Of a stretch of 64,000 nt of DNA, positions 44,901 through 55,626 are shown piece after piece; positions within the stretch are counted from its first letter, which is position 1, and each line of letters starts with the position of its first letter. A program made the translations under genes and the position numbers. Location: positions 2,542,001-2,606,000 of the forward strand of contig JAILWY010000023.1 in the NCBI GenBank assembly GCA_022113835.1, given 5' to 3'. The notes beneath the pieces are model-generated. The model searched no databases and was not told the DNA's origin. It saw only the letters and a program-made list of their open reading frames with translations. This DNA comes from Atopsyche davidsoni (taxonomy: Eukaryota > Arthropoda > Insecta > Trichoptera > Hydrobiosidae).

Positions 44901-45239
44901 AGAACGTCCCACCAGGTCTGATGGCAGACATATCTGTTGCTGCGAACGCGAAAACAACTTTCTCCAAGTGCTCCGCAAAGTCGTGGTATAATCGCAATTT
45001 AACAATACAAAATACCATTAATTCGTTCTTAATCCATCGCTATAACAACGAAACAAACCAAGAAAAATTACCGAAAAACAGTGCATAGCAACAGCGGCGC
45101 GCCTCTCCAAGCGATCCCAAAATATTTTTTATCGGGAGCTTTAAAGTTAGAGACAGTTTTTTTTTTATGGATATTAAATATTATTGTGATTTATTTTGTA
45201 TGAATTACTTTTTTAATAACCGAAAGGTTTGTTTTAGAA

Positions 45240-46878
45240 ATGGGCAAAGCGAGAATGTCGGCGTCTTTATTTTTCGCAGCCTGTGTGCTTGTTTTGAGTT
45301 GTCATGTTGATAATTATGTACAAGCTGATAAATACGACAATCCTACTTTGATTTCAGGTAAGCATAGTTTTTGATATTTATTTGTTTTAAAATAGTAAAA
45401 ATAATAGCTGTTACTCAGATACGTGCACGTTAGGGAACTTAAAATTTTTTGTCAGTTTACTTTTTACGCAGTTTTTGTTGTTGTATAACGCACTAAAATA
45501 TATGACAGGGTATCGTCTCTGGACTATTTTATTCATTAACTAATTAAAAATAATTAAAAGTGCGTGATACAAATACATTGTGAGCAATAAAAATCATCGG
45601 CATCTTTGGATCTTTCTTCAATGTACATTTTTTTTAAATCACTGTGCTAGCTTCAAGCAATAATTTGTTTAATATTTATTAAACGATTTGAAATTAATAT
45701 GTATTAAATGGTTTCGGCATCACATATTCGTCAAAATTTTGAGCCATTTCAAAAATACTTTAACATTTGTTTAAATTTATCAAAATATTTTTTTTTTATA
45801 TATCGATACGTCATGTACTGAAATTTAGAAAATATGTTTATTTTTTTACAGCGAAAGACAGTAATGATGATGAAAGCCTTGCAGATTGTTTATTGCCCCC
45901 GGATGGAGGAAAGTGTCGAGCGCTCTTCATCAGGTAATTTGAGCTCTGGGGCGTCTGCTCTCTCGTGTTACCACCTCAGAATAATAAATACTAACACAAA
46001 ACGACTTCAAAGTTGGTACAGACCTTTCAAGTTGTCATATCTTTCGATATATATAATACATTGAAAATCCACAAAATCCAATAAATTTTTCACTGTAGTA
46101 AATGAAAAGGGATATGAAGTTTTCAATGGGTTTTGCGAATATACTTCTTTGATTTTAAATTCGTTTTTTTTTAATACTTATATATTAAAATACCACTTTG
46201 AAAGATTTTCACTATGTTTGAAGAGTCATGGACACACGATGGGAGCCAATACATTTAAAATAGTTTTAACACATGTAATCTTTTAATAAAAATACTTAGT
46301 TAATACAAAATAAAATATTTTGTGATACTACTGTATACAGGAAAAACCTGTGGGTTCACAAATAAAAAAAATGTGTTAACGTCTCTATTCAAGCATATTC
46401 AACCTGTGAGAGTATAAATACTAATCAAATAAATATTATACGAATAAACTATTATTTGCTTACTGTTTAACGCAATTTAATAATTAAAATGTTTTTTAGC
46501 ACATAAAATATATCAAACAATTGATTTTTTTTCACAGATGGTACTACAATAAAGACACCGATACATGCCAGGAATTCAGATATGGTGGTTGTAACGGAAA
46601 CGGAAATAACTTTTCGACGAAAAAGCAATGCATCAAAAGTTGTAAAGGTGCAGTATTTATTGTTTAAATATAAAACAGCAAATATTAAATATTGATCAAG
46701 TCTTAAACGCCCAAACTTTAATATAATATATGAAAAAAAAATCTATAACTAAATGAGATTTTTCTGAAACGAATTTATGGCAAAAAACACATCGAAAATG
46801 TTCATCACACACTCATATATAAATATATAAAAACATATGTTTATTTTATTTTTTTTACTAGGCACTTTGGAAAAGTAA
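45240..46878 (+). CDS. Kunitz-type serine protease inhibitor, gene 1 (4 coding exons)
   Basis: Secreted inhibitor of 108 residues. Coding exons: 45240-45357, 45852-45933, 46538-46647, 46862-46878; all introns are GT...AG with phases 1, 2, 1. Residues 1-29 form a signal peptide (core SLFFAACVLVL). A short acidic linker (KDSNDDESLAD) leads into the Kunitz domain. Six cysteines have the exact family spacing 8-15-7-12-3: ADCLLPPDGGKC, TCQEFRYGGC, then CIKSC. The residue after Cys2, P1, is Arg, predicting inhibition of trypsin-like enzymes. The conserved FRYGGC and NNF elements are present. The protein ends GTLEK. Polyadenylation signals AATAAA lie at 46922 and 47039. The exon plan is shared with the genes at 48457 and 50599. 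Small single-Kunitz secreted proteins occur in insect silk, haemolymph and venom; which applies is unknown. Confidence 0.93.
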
Positions 46879-47609
46879 AGGCGCAGAAACAGAACGGACA
46901 TTTACGAAAATGTTTTTTAAGAATAAAATAATATTAAGAAGAAGCAACAAGAAGTTCCTAGATTATCGATAGTCAGATATTAAAAAAATATATAATAATA
47001 TATTTTAAAAAAAGTTTTGTATGTAAACATATGAATACAATAAATACCAAACACACGGCTTTAATGGTTATTTTTATTTAATCGTAAGCCCCATGCTTTT
47101 ACCCACCCATTAGATATTTGCAGGTGATGATCTCACCTGGGGAGGATGAGACAGAAGTATGCTGGGTCTTAATATAGTCTCTTTGGAATGAGTGGGTTTG
47201 GGAGGTTTTATACACTTTTCTATGGTAAATATTATTTTAAACATATATATTTTACTTTTTCCCTGCACTGAAACACCATACAGTAAACTGGTAGAAAAAA
47301 TGTGATTATTGTATTTCATTTGTAACATTATTGTCTTATCAACAGAAGTAAAATAAATTGGATGCAATATAAAAAAATTACTAATGCATGCAGAATTGCA
47401 ATTTTTAATAATAAAATTGCTTTGTAAACTTAACCTTGTCACGGAGGAGACTCGTCCAATATGAATGTAAAAATTATGTGAAATCAATGAGAAATAATGT
47501 AACCAATAATCAAAATACGCGCAAAAAAATATATTTAAAAATGATTTAAACTGTTCAGTTTATTAAAAAAAAATTAAAGCAATCTTATTACATTTAAGTG
47601 TAGAAATCT

Positions 47610-47765
47610 TATGGTTCAGGAAATCTGATGACAATTTCAACCGATTCATGCGAGAAATTCATTTATAGTGGTTGTTATGAAAACAATAATATCTTTGCTA
47701 CGAAAAAGAAATGCAATGAAGTTTTTGAAAGAGCAGTTTTTATTCACGAAATTATAAAAGGTATT
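47610..47765 (+). pseudogene. decayed Kunitz second-half exon
   Basis: Aligns with exon 3 of gene 1 and runs on into its following intron ('gagcagtttttattca' against 'gtgcagtatttattgt'). One frame reads CEKFIYSGCYENNNIFATKK, then KCNEV. The Cys3, Cys4 and Cys5 positions are kept with correct 7 and 12 spacing, but the Trp-Tyr-Tyr start is lost, and the final CxxxC Cys is replaced. No splice acceptor or signal exon is seen. It is a duplicated exon, or the remnant of a fourth gene, no longer functional. Confidence 0.75.
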
Positions 47766-48456
47766 TTCAAATATAATAATCAATCCAGTTATTAGTACGA
47801 ATATATTTTTAATTATTAGACTAGAGACCATACAATAAACTGGCAGATCAACTGTGTTTATTTTATTTTGTTTAAAAAAATATACATACAGTGTGTAATT
47901 GAGTGTTCAAGGTGAGTTGGTAAATTTAAAAAAAATTACAAAATCATAATACTTCCTATTCGCTAAAATAAATCTGCTGATTGTTGATACAACAATTGCG
48001 CTGGTCTTTTTTGTTTGAAATAAAATGCATTCGCAATTTTTGATGTGATTTATACACCTGTAAAAGTATTTATACATTAAATATATTAATAATACAATAT
48101 TTAACTTAAATTAAAATTGTATGAGTAATCTAGATAAAACGAGTAAAAAAACACAAACAACAGGAATTTGCTTTCATGTAAAACTTTAAAAAGGAACGAA
48201 CCCAATCAAGCCGAATAAAAGTCTGAGCACTTAACAAATAGAAAGTATACGTAGATATGAAATATCTGTAAACGTTTCTGGTTAGGTTGGGTTAGGTTAG
48301 TGACCAGACCGAACTTATTCTAGAGCCATAGTCATTCTCAGGGCAGATGCATCTGCAATAGTTTAATTGTCTCGTCTTATACCAAAACCTGCGCAAAAAC
48401 TTAAGAGGCATGGTTTCAAGGTTCTAGGACTGTTAAATATCGTTCAAAGCTTTTAC

Positions 48457-49367
48457 CTGCACAGTATTGGATGCACTTTGCTTGCGAAAAGAACCTATTT
48501 CCATTCCCCTTGCAACCACCGTATGCTATCGATTTGCATTCCTGAGTAGCTGGATCATAATACCAGCTGAGAAAAATATCAAAAAAAATCACTCATAATG
48601 ATCAAGTATTAAGTAAATATGTATATTACTTCAATGGAGTTGTTTGAGATGAATGCAAATATAATTATTTTTGTTCAAAACCTGTTGTATGCACTGTATA
48701 TGTAATAAAAAAAATTAAAACACTACAAACCTCGGGACTCGTCTGTAGCACAACTCAACCTTCGGAGGCAGTGTGCAAACATATTGATTGTTAAACTCTG
48801 AAATAATTTAAATATTTTACAAAACATATCTATTAAATTTACACTTTTTCGTTAAATAATAAAAAAAACACTTTGATAGATAGCATACTTGAATATTGAA
48901 TAGATCACTGTATAAAAACTGGTTATAATTGATTTGCTTTAAAGAACAATATTTTCAAGGACTTAAATTTGATGTAGCATATTTAAAAATTATTTACAAT
49001 ATATCAAATAATGCTTCCTATGCTTATGTTCAAATTGAAAGTGAAATACGCTAAAATGATACTTGTAAAAAATAAATAAAAATATAGCCTACTGCAGCTG
49101 ATTATCCAGAGAAAAATCTATGGAAAAAGAGGCAGTGAAAGTGAAAACTATGATAAATACATTCAGTAATATTCATAAATTATATTAAAAAATATTAACA
49201 TGGCTATTTTTAAAAATTCCAAACGCCCTGTGTGGAGTCATTTGATGAATTTATTATTATAAAATTTAAATTTAAAAAGGCTTGCACTCACTTTCAGCTC
49301 GAGAAGTAAACGCGAGAATGCAAAATGCAAAGAGCAAAGAAGCCGATGATAACATGGCGTTGGTCAT
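48457..49367 (-). CDS. Kunitz-type serine protease inhibitor, gene 2 (last exon unresolved)
   Basis: Coding exons on the minus strand: 49367-49292, 48797-48731, 48566-48457; introns GT...AG with phases 1, 2, 1, the same plan as its neighbours. Signal peptide MTNAMLSSASLLFAFCIL..., then KFNNQYV and the Kunitz domain. Cysteine spacing is 8-15-7-12-3 (CTLPPKVELC; ECKSIAYGGC; KCIQYC). The residue after Cys2 (P1) is Tyr, which in this family predicts chymotrypsin-like targets, unlike the Arg of genes 1 and 3. The second half has the expected WYYDPATQEC and the NRF variant of the NNF element. After the 48457 donor a short last exon is expected, as in genes 1 and 3. Several acceptors fit (for example near 48358 or 48224), so the C-terminus is left open. 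Confidence 0.9.
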
Positions 49368-49423
49368 TTTACGAGAGTAAACTTCCCCAACGATTTCTAA
49401 AAAGATTTCACAATATTGAACTG

Positions 49424-49430
49424 TTTTTAT
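49424..49430 (-). promoter_or_regulatory. weak TATA-like string of Kunitz gene 2
   Basis: Minus-strand ATAAAAA about 57 nt before the ATG, with 'cagttcaata' near the expected start. A weaker match than for gene 3; tentative. Confidence 0.25.
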
Positions 49431-50510
49431 GCTCACTTTTTAATCTGGTGAGAATTAGTCACGGTATAAATTTTATTTTTATTCTCTAAGTTCATAATGA
49501 AACGAATCGTATTATATATACACATGGTTGCTTATTTCAACATAAATATTATCATTTTTTTTTTAAATTGATAAACTATAAATATTTGTTTTTTTACAAA
49601 ATCATATGTTGAACGTTTCATCAAATACATATGAAAAGCACAATCCACTTGTTTAATGAGTTAACATATATTTATAATTAAATTGGTGGTTTTAAAATAA
49701 GATAAATATTTGATAATAGTTATTAATAAAAATAAATTAGTAGCACTCTTAAAAGTCGTTTGATTCGTATGTAAAATTAAAGCATAAACTTCTTTTGAGA
49801 ATCTTATACAATATCATATTTTTTATATGGTATTTATTTTTGGGTGGTAAAAATATATAAGAAATATATAAATTTTAATGATTTTTCCAAAATGTCTTAT
49901 GAATTTTTCATTGTTTGATTGAATAAAATTTGATAACTTTTTTATAACAACCATGGCTTATATCTTATTTAAGTTTTGTGTTAAAATTATCTAAAAATAA
50001 AATCTTTTAAAGTCCAATCCTGCAATTTAATTTTTTAGGGCAATGGATAACGATTCAATTAAAAAATATATTTTATTATCATACAAATTCGTTTTGTAAA
50101 AAAATAGTAATTATTTGGTGACGCAGAAAATAGCCATAAAATTATGAAACCAACATGAGTTTGATAATTGAAAGAAATAAAAAAATATACATAAATCAGA
50201 AAAAAAAACCAATTATTAATAAACGCATTCTAAAGAAAAAATAACACTGACATATAATTTAAAGTATTATTCAAAATAATTTAATTTACTAATTTACTTG
50301 ACGCAAACAAATTTAAAGATAAAAGACCAAAAGATTGTCCACAAAAACAATTTACACGTGACTATTAAATAGTAACGATAAATGAACATATTATTAAATA
50401 TTTATTTTTCCATGTTTATTACTAATACAGTACTAAAAAAATATTTGAAATATTATCGGCTATTCGTGTAGTTGAGAATCGCAGGCAGATTAAGCGTATA
50501 TTGTACACTG

Positions 50511-50520
50511 TATAAATATA
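50511..50520 (+). promoter_or_regulatory. TATA box of Kunitz gene 3
   Basis: TATAAATATA lies 80-90 nt before the ATG at 50599. About 30-37 nt downstream is 'gttgcagtgc', a reasonable initiator, leaving a leader of about 50 nt with no intron needed. Confidence 0.5.
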
Positions 50521-50598
50521 ACTGAAAGTTTTTTATAAAATAGTTGCAGTGCAATCTTTTTTACTCCCACGACCTTTTATTATTATAATAAAATAAAA

Positions 50599-51640
50599 AT
50601 GGGTAGCATTAGATTACAGCTCTTGTTGCTGATTGGAATTTCTACGTTTGCTTTTATTTGTAAGTACTTAAGTGCAAGAGCATTCCTCATTACCTGAATC
50701 AGGATCTATAAGTTTTTCCCACTTTTCTAGGCTTCTCGATTATTTTACTATTATTCTCTATAGGCGAATATGTCTATAATCATTTTTAAGGTTAATTTAA
50801 TATAATTTATTGATTTTTAGTGACTGAAGTTGCATCCGAGAACCAAGAACACTGCTATTTATCTCGGAGGCTGGGAGTGTGCAGGGCGGTTTTCATAAGG
50901 TTTGATTTAAAAAAAAACCGCTATTACTTCACGACATCCAATTTCATATAATTGGATTGAAGGGTCTATAAACTGAAGAATTTTTGTAAAGTAAAGCTAA
51001 CAATTTCGGTTGTGTTCGGTTTGTTAGGAATAACAGATATAAATTAATTGAAAAATCATACCCGAAACATTGCTGTCGAATAAATGCACCGAGGGTGAGA
51101 AAAATTGGATATAAGGTATTTTTATTGGGTCGGTGCTATAGATTCTGTTGATAACGACGTAATGTTTAAATTTAATTTAATTTAAAACAATAAATAACGA
51201 TTATTCGACTGCGCATAATCGATTGAATGTATTTTAACAAACAGGTGGCATTACGACGCAGCCACAAAGAAATGTAAGCCTTTCAATTTTCACGGTTGCT
51301 TTGGCAACTCAAACAATTTCATAACAGAGGAGGAGTGCATTGCCAGCTGCGCAGGTAAATAAAATATATATTCTATAATAATTAAATATCAATAGTATAC
51401 ACACACGATAAGAGGCTAGGCTGTTATTAAGTGTTTGCGCAATGACGTCAGATAATATCGATAATACTGAATACGATAACCAAAGAAGCCAAGGTACTTT
51501 TTTCATTCAAGATATCGTAGAGAAATCCAACTTTCAAAGCAAACGAAAATTAAAAATGAAAGCTTGATTTTCAATGTTTTTTTCGTATTAATTATTGTAC
51601 CAAGTCATTTATAAATAAAAAATCATTTTCAGGAGCTTAG
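50599..51640 (+). CDS. Kunitz-type serine protease inhibitor, gene 3 (4 coding exons)
   Basis: Secreted inhibitor of 85 residues. Coding exons: 50599-50659, 50821-50899, 51245-51354, 51633-51640 (only Gly-Ala-stop in the last); introns GT...AG, phases 1, 2, 1. Signal peptide MGSIRLQLLLLIGISTFAF, short spacer TEVASENQEH, then the Kunitz domain with 8-15-7-12-3 spacing: CYLSRRLGVC, KCKPFNFHGC, ECIASC. P1 is Arg, so trypsin-like targets are predicted. The residue before Cys4 is Gly but the preceding one is His instead of the usual Gly (FHGC for YGGC). It is transcribed divergently from gene 2, the two start codons being about 1.2 kb apart. AATAAA at 51705-51710 would end the transcript. Confidence 0.93.
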
Positions 51641-51710
51641 AAGCAGACCATTGATGTACAAAATGCATCATATTAAACCTATAATTGGATTTTATTTCTA
51701 CCATAATAAA

Positions 51711-52010
51711 TTAAGAATATCTTGTATTGTAAGCAATTTTATTATTTAATAAACATTCTAAGCTACAAATCGATACATCAGCGATACTCAATCTTTTTTT
51801 GCTTTACTTTGCTATGTTACACGGGCCAATACATTCAATCGTTTATATAAAAATATGTGTGATATTTGCTTACTATTTAAGACGTGTAAGGTTTATAATT
51901 GCTATATGCTATTTTCAATGCGTCATCAAGGTGAGAATCAGTAAGTCGATTTCTATTAGTAGTATGCATTATACTATTATTAGTATGTAGTATACTTTAT
52001 TTAACTTCAA
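51711..52010. other. no gene recognised
   Basis: A 63-codon AT-rich frame (51799-51990) shows hydrophobic residues but no domain; likely chance. Confidence 0.4.
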
Positions 52011-52012
52011 TC

Positions 52013-52150
52013 AACTTTTGTACCAACAAAACGCCATTTGCGGGTAGTTTTACTTTTCTGTTTCAATTGGAAGAAAAAACCACCTGAAAGTCACCGATTG
52101 CTGTGTGAAGTTTATGACGAACATGCTCCATCATAAACTTCACACAGCAT
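52013..52150 (+). mobile_element. mariner N-terminal fragment ending in a small hairpin
   Basis: Matches the 5' coding start of the 35136 mariner ('ttttgtaccaacaaaacgcc', 'ttcaattggaagaaaaaacc') and stops at the 'gaacatgctccatc' codons. The next bases, 'ataaacttcacacagca', are the inverted repeat of 'tgctgtgtgaagttt' just upstream, giving a foldback end. Such a structure suggests an aberrant transposition or replication event. Confidence 0.75.
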
Positions 52151-52309
52151 TGCATACTACCAATATATATACGTTTTTAGTATTTTTGGAATAATATAGT
52201 TCGGGAAATTAGGTCAGTTTGGGATTCGCTTGTCAAGAGTCAACAAAGTATCGGGCCGATTTCCGTTTGGCTGATCGCGCTCGTTATCACATTTTTCACC
52301 GGTGGCAGG

Positions 52310-52420
52310 TTGTGGCGGGGGAGGGGGTGGCTGCCCCCCTCCCCTGCCCCCCCTCCCCTGCCCCCCTGGCCCCCTTCCCCCCTGCCCCCCTGCTCCCCTG
52401 CACCCCCTCACGCCCCATTA
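52310..52420. repeat. C-rich low-complexity tract
   Basis: About 85 bp of CCCCT/CCCCCTG-type sequence on the plus strand, following 'gggggagggggtggc'. The minus strand is therefore strongly G-tract-rich, with many runs of 4 or more G. The open frames through it are compositional. Confidence 0.85.
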
Positions 52421-52664
52421 GCCCGCCAGCTGGCGAGCCGCACCAACTGCTGTTCTTTTGGCGCTGATTGATTTTACAATGCAGCTATCAAACTTCGATT
52501 TAAAATTTTATTTATCCGGTGAAACTGTGACCGCTGAAAGCACTCGAATACGAGGGATCTGAATTTAATTTAATTTAATAAAAGTTGCTAACATAGTATG
52601 ACATAAAGGGTAGAATAAAGCTACACTGCTGTTCCGTATGCACGAGAAAATAATTACATACATC

Positions 52665-52950
52665 AAGTGCCTCTCCTCAGAGGAGGTTGGCGACCATTTC
52701 ACTGAACCAGTGTTCATGGTTTTCTAATAGGAATATAGTGTATTTGGTCCCCGGGTCCGCAGTTTTATATTGGAAAAAAAAGTCTGCGCATTGCTGCTGC
52801 TGCCCAATAACATTTTAATATAATCATTTCCTTACAAAGCTCTGGCCAAATCACCAATCTACAGAAACAATACCACCTCGACAAAGAGCACATTTCAAGT
52901 CCACTACTCCATTACCGATCCTTTACACACGCTATTCAGATGCACAAGCA
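52665..52950 (-). repeat. dispersed repeat family A, copy
   Basis: Contains 'aggaggttggcgaccatttc', 'gaaccagtgttcatggtttt', 'agtctgcgcattgctgctgc' and 'ccattaccgatcctttacac'. A mid-length, diverged copy. Confidence 0.7.
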
Positions 52951-53459
52951 ACAGAATCGTAAGTATCGCTTATAAAAAGTAATAGGGTTTTTTTTTGTGA
53001 ACGAGTGGAAGAATTGAAGATACAGGGGTCAACCGAAAAAACAGTAGATTCTTGCGTTAGACAAATGCAAGAAAAAAAACCCAAATGATTTGTCAACCTC
53101 GCCTCACTTCCCCCTGGCTCAGAGGTGCGCGGGGAGAGCGGGGTCTAAGAAATAAGGGAATGTGGAATTGACGTTTCGATTTACAAATAGTTTCCGCTCT
53201 CTCCCGGCTTTTTGTGGACGGATGTATTTTTTATGAGCTTGTCGTAGGCTTGGGTAAGTCAACTGAACAAAACGATACACGTTGAAAAGAAAAATGCGGC
53301 TTAAAACCAATTGCGATTATATTTTTCTAGTTTCGATATTTAGAGTTATTTTTTAAATAATTTATTTATTAATATTCAATATTTGTAACGCTTTTCTGCT
53401 TCGGTTAAATACAGCTGCAAAAGCATTTTCAAATTTTAAGAAATCACATGCATTTTAGA
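52951..53459. other. no gene recognised
   Basis: A 63-codon minus-strand frame (53119-53310) lacks recognisable features. No repeat seen. Confidence 0.4.
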
Positions 53460-53467
53460 CTCTAGTC

Positions 53468-53910
53468 CATAGGTTCCCAAACTATTTTGTCCCGTCGACC
53501 CCTTGTCGAGTTTTCCTGTTTTTCGTAGACCCCCCCTGCCTTGCTAATATTTAATTTTTATAAAATTCATCAACTTCAAACATATTTTTGACATTTGATA
53601 TACAGGATGCGCCATATTTTATGTCGGTACGTAAACATTGAATATCTTTGACATTTATAAACCGATTGACTTAAGTAAACATGTTTTGAAGCATTAATTC
53701 AGCACAATTTTAACCATGTTTCACACTGAAACAACGCGCCGAAATAGTGACGCTGTACATTAAGTGTTAACTCAACGTGCAAATCGTCGGCCAACATGGC
53801 CAATGGGATCCACTCTTGTAGACCCCCATTTACAGTTCGTGGACCCCCAATTAAATCTTTCGCTATCATCGACCCCTGGGGGTCGATATTGACCACTTTG
53901 GGAACCTATG
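53468..53910. mobile_element. hAT-type MITE with perfect 8-bp target duplication (443 bp)
   Basis: The ends are 'cataggttcccaaact' and its complement 'ctttgggaacctatg'. The flanking 8-bp repeat ctctagtc is exact (53460-53467 and 53911-53918) and centred on CTAG, like the hAT target preference. Subterminal 'gaccccttgtcgag' and 'tcgacccctggggg' are also inverted. The middle (about 53600-53825) is unlike the ends and has a frame reading LKQRAEIVTLYIKC, resembling the N-terminus of a Tc1/mariner-like transposase. The MITE therefore seems to have received another element. Confidence 0.9.
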
Positions 53911-53918
53911 CTCTAGTC

Positions 53919-54730
53919 GGAAGAAGCTCTTGAAAAGCCATAGTCACGAGGCCATTTTTTTTAATATGGAATATTACGAATTAAATCAGCCCGAACAATA
54001 CAAAAACATTTCCCTACACGAAGCAATCACGCATTGAACGCTCGACATTCATGATAAATGCGAAATTAACTCAAGGGCGGGGGGTTGAGGGAGGGCGGGG
54101 GCGCAAAGATCTCGACTCGAAATAAACGTTTTCTTTTTTTAATTAATGTGTTTCCCGCAAAACAATGGGGCCTTCGCCGACAATGCGGCCATTGTGCCGG
54201 GGGCGACGCCGCGGCCGTGAGACAAAGCCGCCTTAATTAAGGAGGGCAATCATCGGAGGAGGCGCCCCGACACTTGTTCCTCGTCTCCGGGCCCGGCTTG
54301 TCATTGTCCTTGCTTTGCCGCGGCGCGCCCCGGATGCCGGGGAATACAAAAAAAAAATTTAAAAAAAACGATAACCGAGAAACGACCACAACATGTCTCA
54401 AACGACAAGGAAAATCTGCTAAGGCGTGTGCCGGAAACGCACCCTCGTCTTGCTCTAACGCTGGTATTTTATTACTTGTTCGGACAGTATGCAAAAGTAT
54501 ACGCGTATAGGCGTGTAGTAGTAACGAAGACGTAGGCAATTGGAGTTAGTAGGCAATGGTGGTCACCCCATTATAACAGAAACCAAGCGAGAGAGAGCAA
54601 TGCTTTTGAACTCAATCGCTATCTGTGAACAGGTAAGGCACTCTAACACGACAAGAGGACAAATCCGAAAGTAAGGCTCAAACTACATGGTGTTTATTTT
54701 TATGGTTGCGATGAGCAATGATCGTAGCAT
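53919..54730. other. GC-rich block with overlapping frames, no gene recognised
   Basis: About 54070-54340 is GC-rich, giving frames on both strands (54237-54539). None has a recognisable domain or splice pattern. Confidence 0.35.
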
Positions 54731-54736
54731 TATATA

Positions 54737-55150
54737 GGGTGTCCAAAGAAAGTATCGGTATTTGTTAGTTCAGTAAAACAAAAACTACTTGTAATCAAGT
54801 ATTTTTTTTAATTGTTGATTATAAGAATACTAAATAGAAAATTATTTCAAAAAGATAATGTTATCCAAATGGTGACCGTTACGCGCTGCTGGCACTCTTC
54901 TAATCTGGAACGAAGATTGCTGATAACACGCTGACACATAGCCCTCGATATTGCTGCCATTTTCTAACCTGATGTTTTGTTTCAATTCCGTTAGGTTCGT
55001 CGGATTATTCTCATAAACTCTGCTTTTAAAGTATCTCCATACGAAATAGTCAAGAGGGCTAAGGTCGGGGCTTCTGGGAGGCCAGTTGATATTACCTCTA
55101 CGTGAAATGACCTTATTAGGAAATAATTCGTTAACAGCTTCAATTGATTG
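54737..55150 (-). pseudogene. Tc1/IS630-type transposase, 3' end
   Basis: The left end 'gggtgtccaaagaaagtatc' is the 3' terminal repeat. On the minus strand, about 54950-55145, the frame reads NWPPRSPDLSPLDYFVW, then YFKSRVYENNPTNLTELKQN. This is the block around the last catalytic Asp (SPDLSPLDYFVW) and the C-terminal helix region. It is cut on the right by the hAT-like end at 55158. Confidence 0.75.
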
Positions 55151-55430
55151 ATTAGATCATAGGTTCTCAACGGGGGCGGTACCGCCCCCCTGTGGGCGCT
55201 GGAGCTTTCCAAGGGGGCGGTGGCGAGTCCAAGAGAAAATGGGGGGCGTTCTGAGGTTTACGGGGGGCGAAAAGATCGTATTATTATGGCCTAAATTTCA
55301 ACTGTTAAAATCTCAACCTAGTTTTATAATTAACAGTATAGGGATCTAGAATGTTTTTCAATCATATTTATTAGCTTTAATTAAAGCCTGCACAGATATC
55401 GCTTTAGATGCCGCAAATAAACAAGTACAG

Positions 55431-55625
55431 TGTGTCCAAAAAGAGTATCGGGTATTTGTTAGTTCAGCAAAACAAAAACTACTAGTAATCAAGTATTTAT
55501 TTTATTGTTGATTATAAGTATACAAAATGGAAAACTATTTCAAAATAATGATGTTATCCAAACGGTGACCGTTACTCTGCTGATACTCTTCTAATCTGGA
55601 ACGAAAATTGTTGATAACACGCTAA
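55431..55625 (-). mobile_element. Tc1/IS630-like element, 3' terminal fragment
   Basis: The same 3' end as at 54737 ('gtgtccaaaaagagtatcgg', then 'ttagttcagcaaaacaaaaa') and the coding tail 'ttctaatctggaacgaaaat'. Truncated just before the next terminal repeat at 55627. Confidence 0.75.
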
Positions 55626-55626
55626 C

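Noticed and set aside
54237..54539. Overlapping frames in a GC-rich block as a gene
   Set aside because: Open on both strands, with no recognisable motif and no conserved splice sites.
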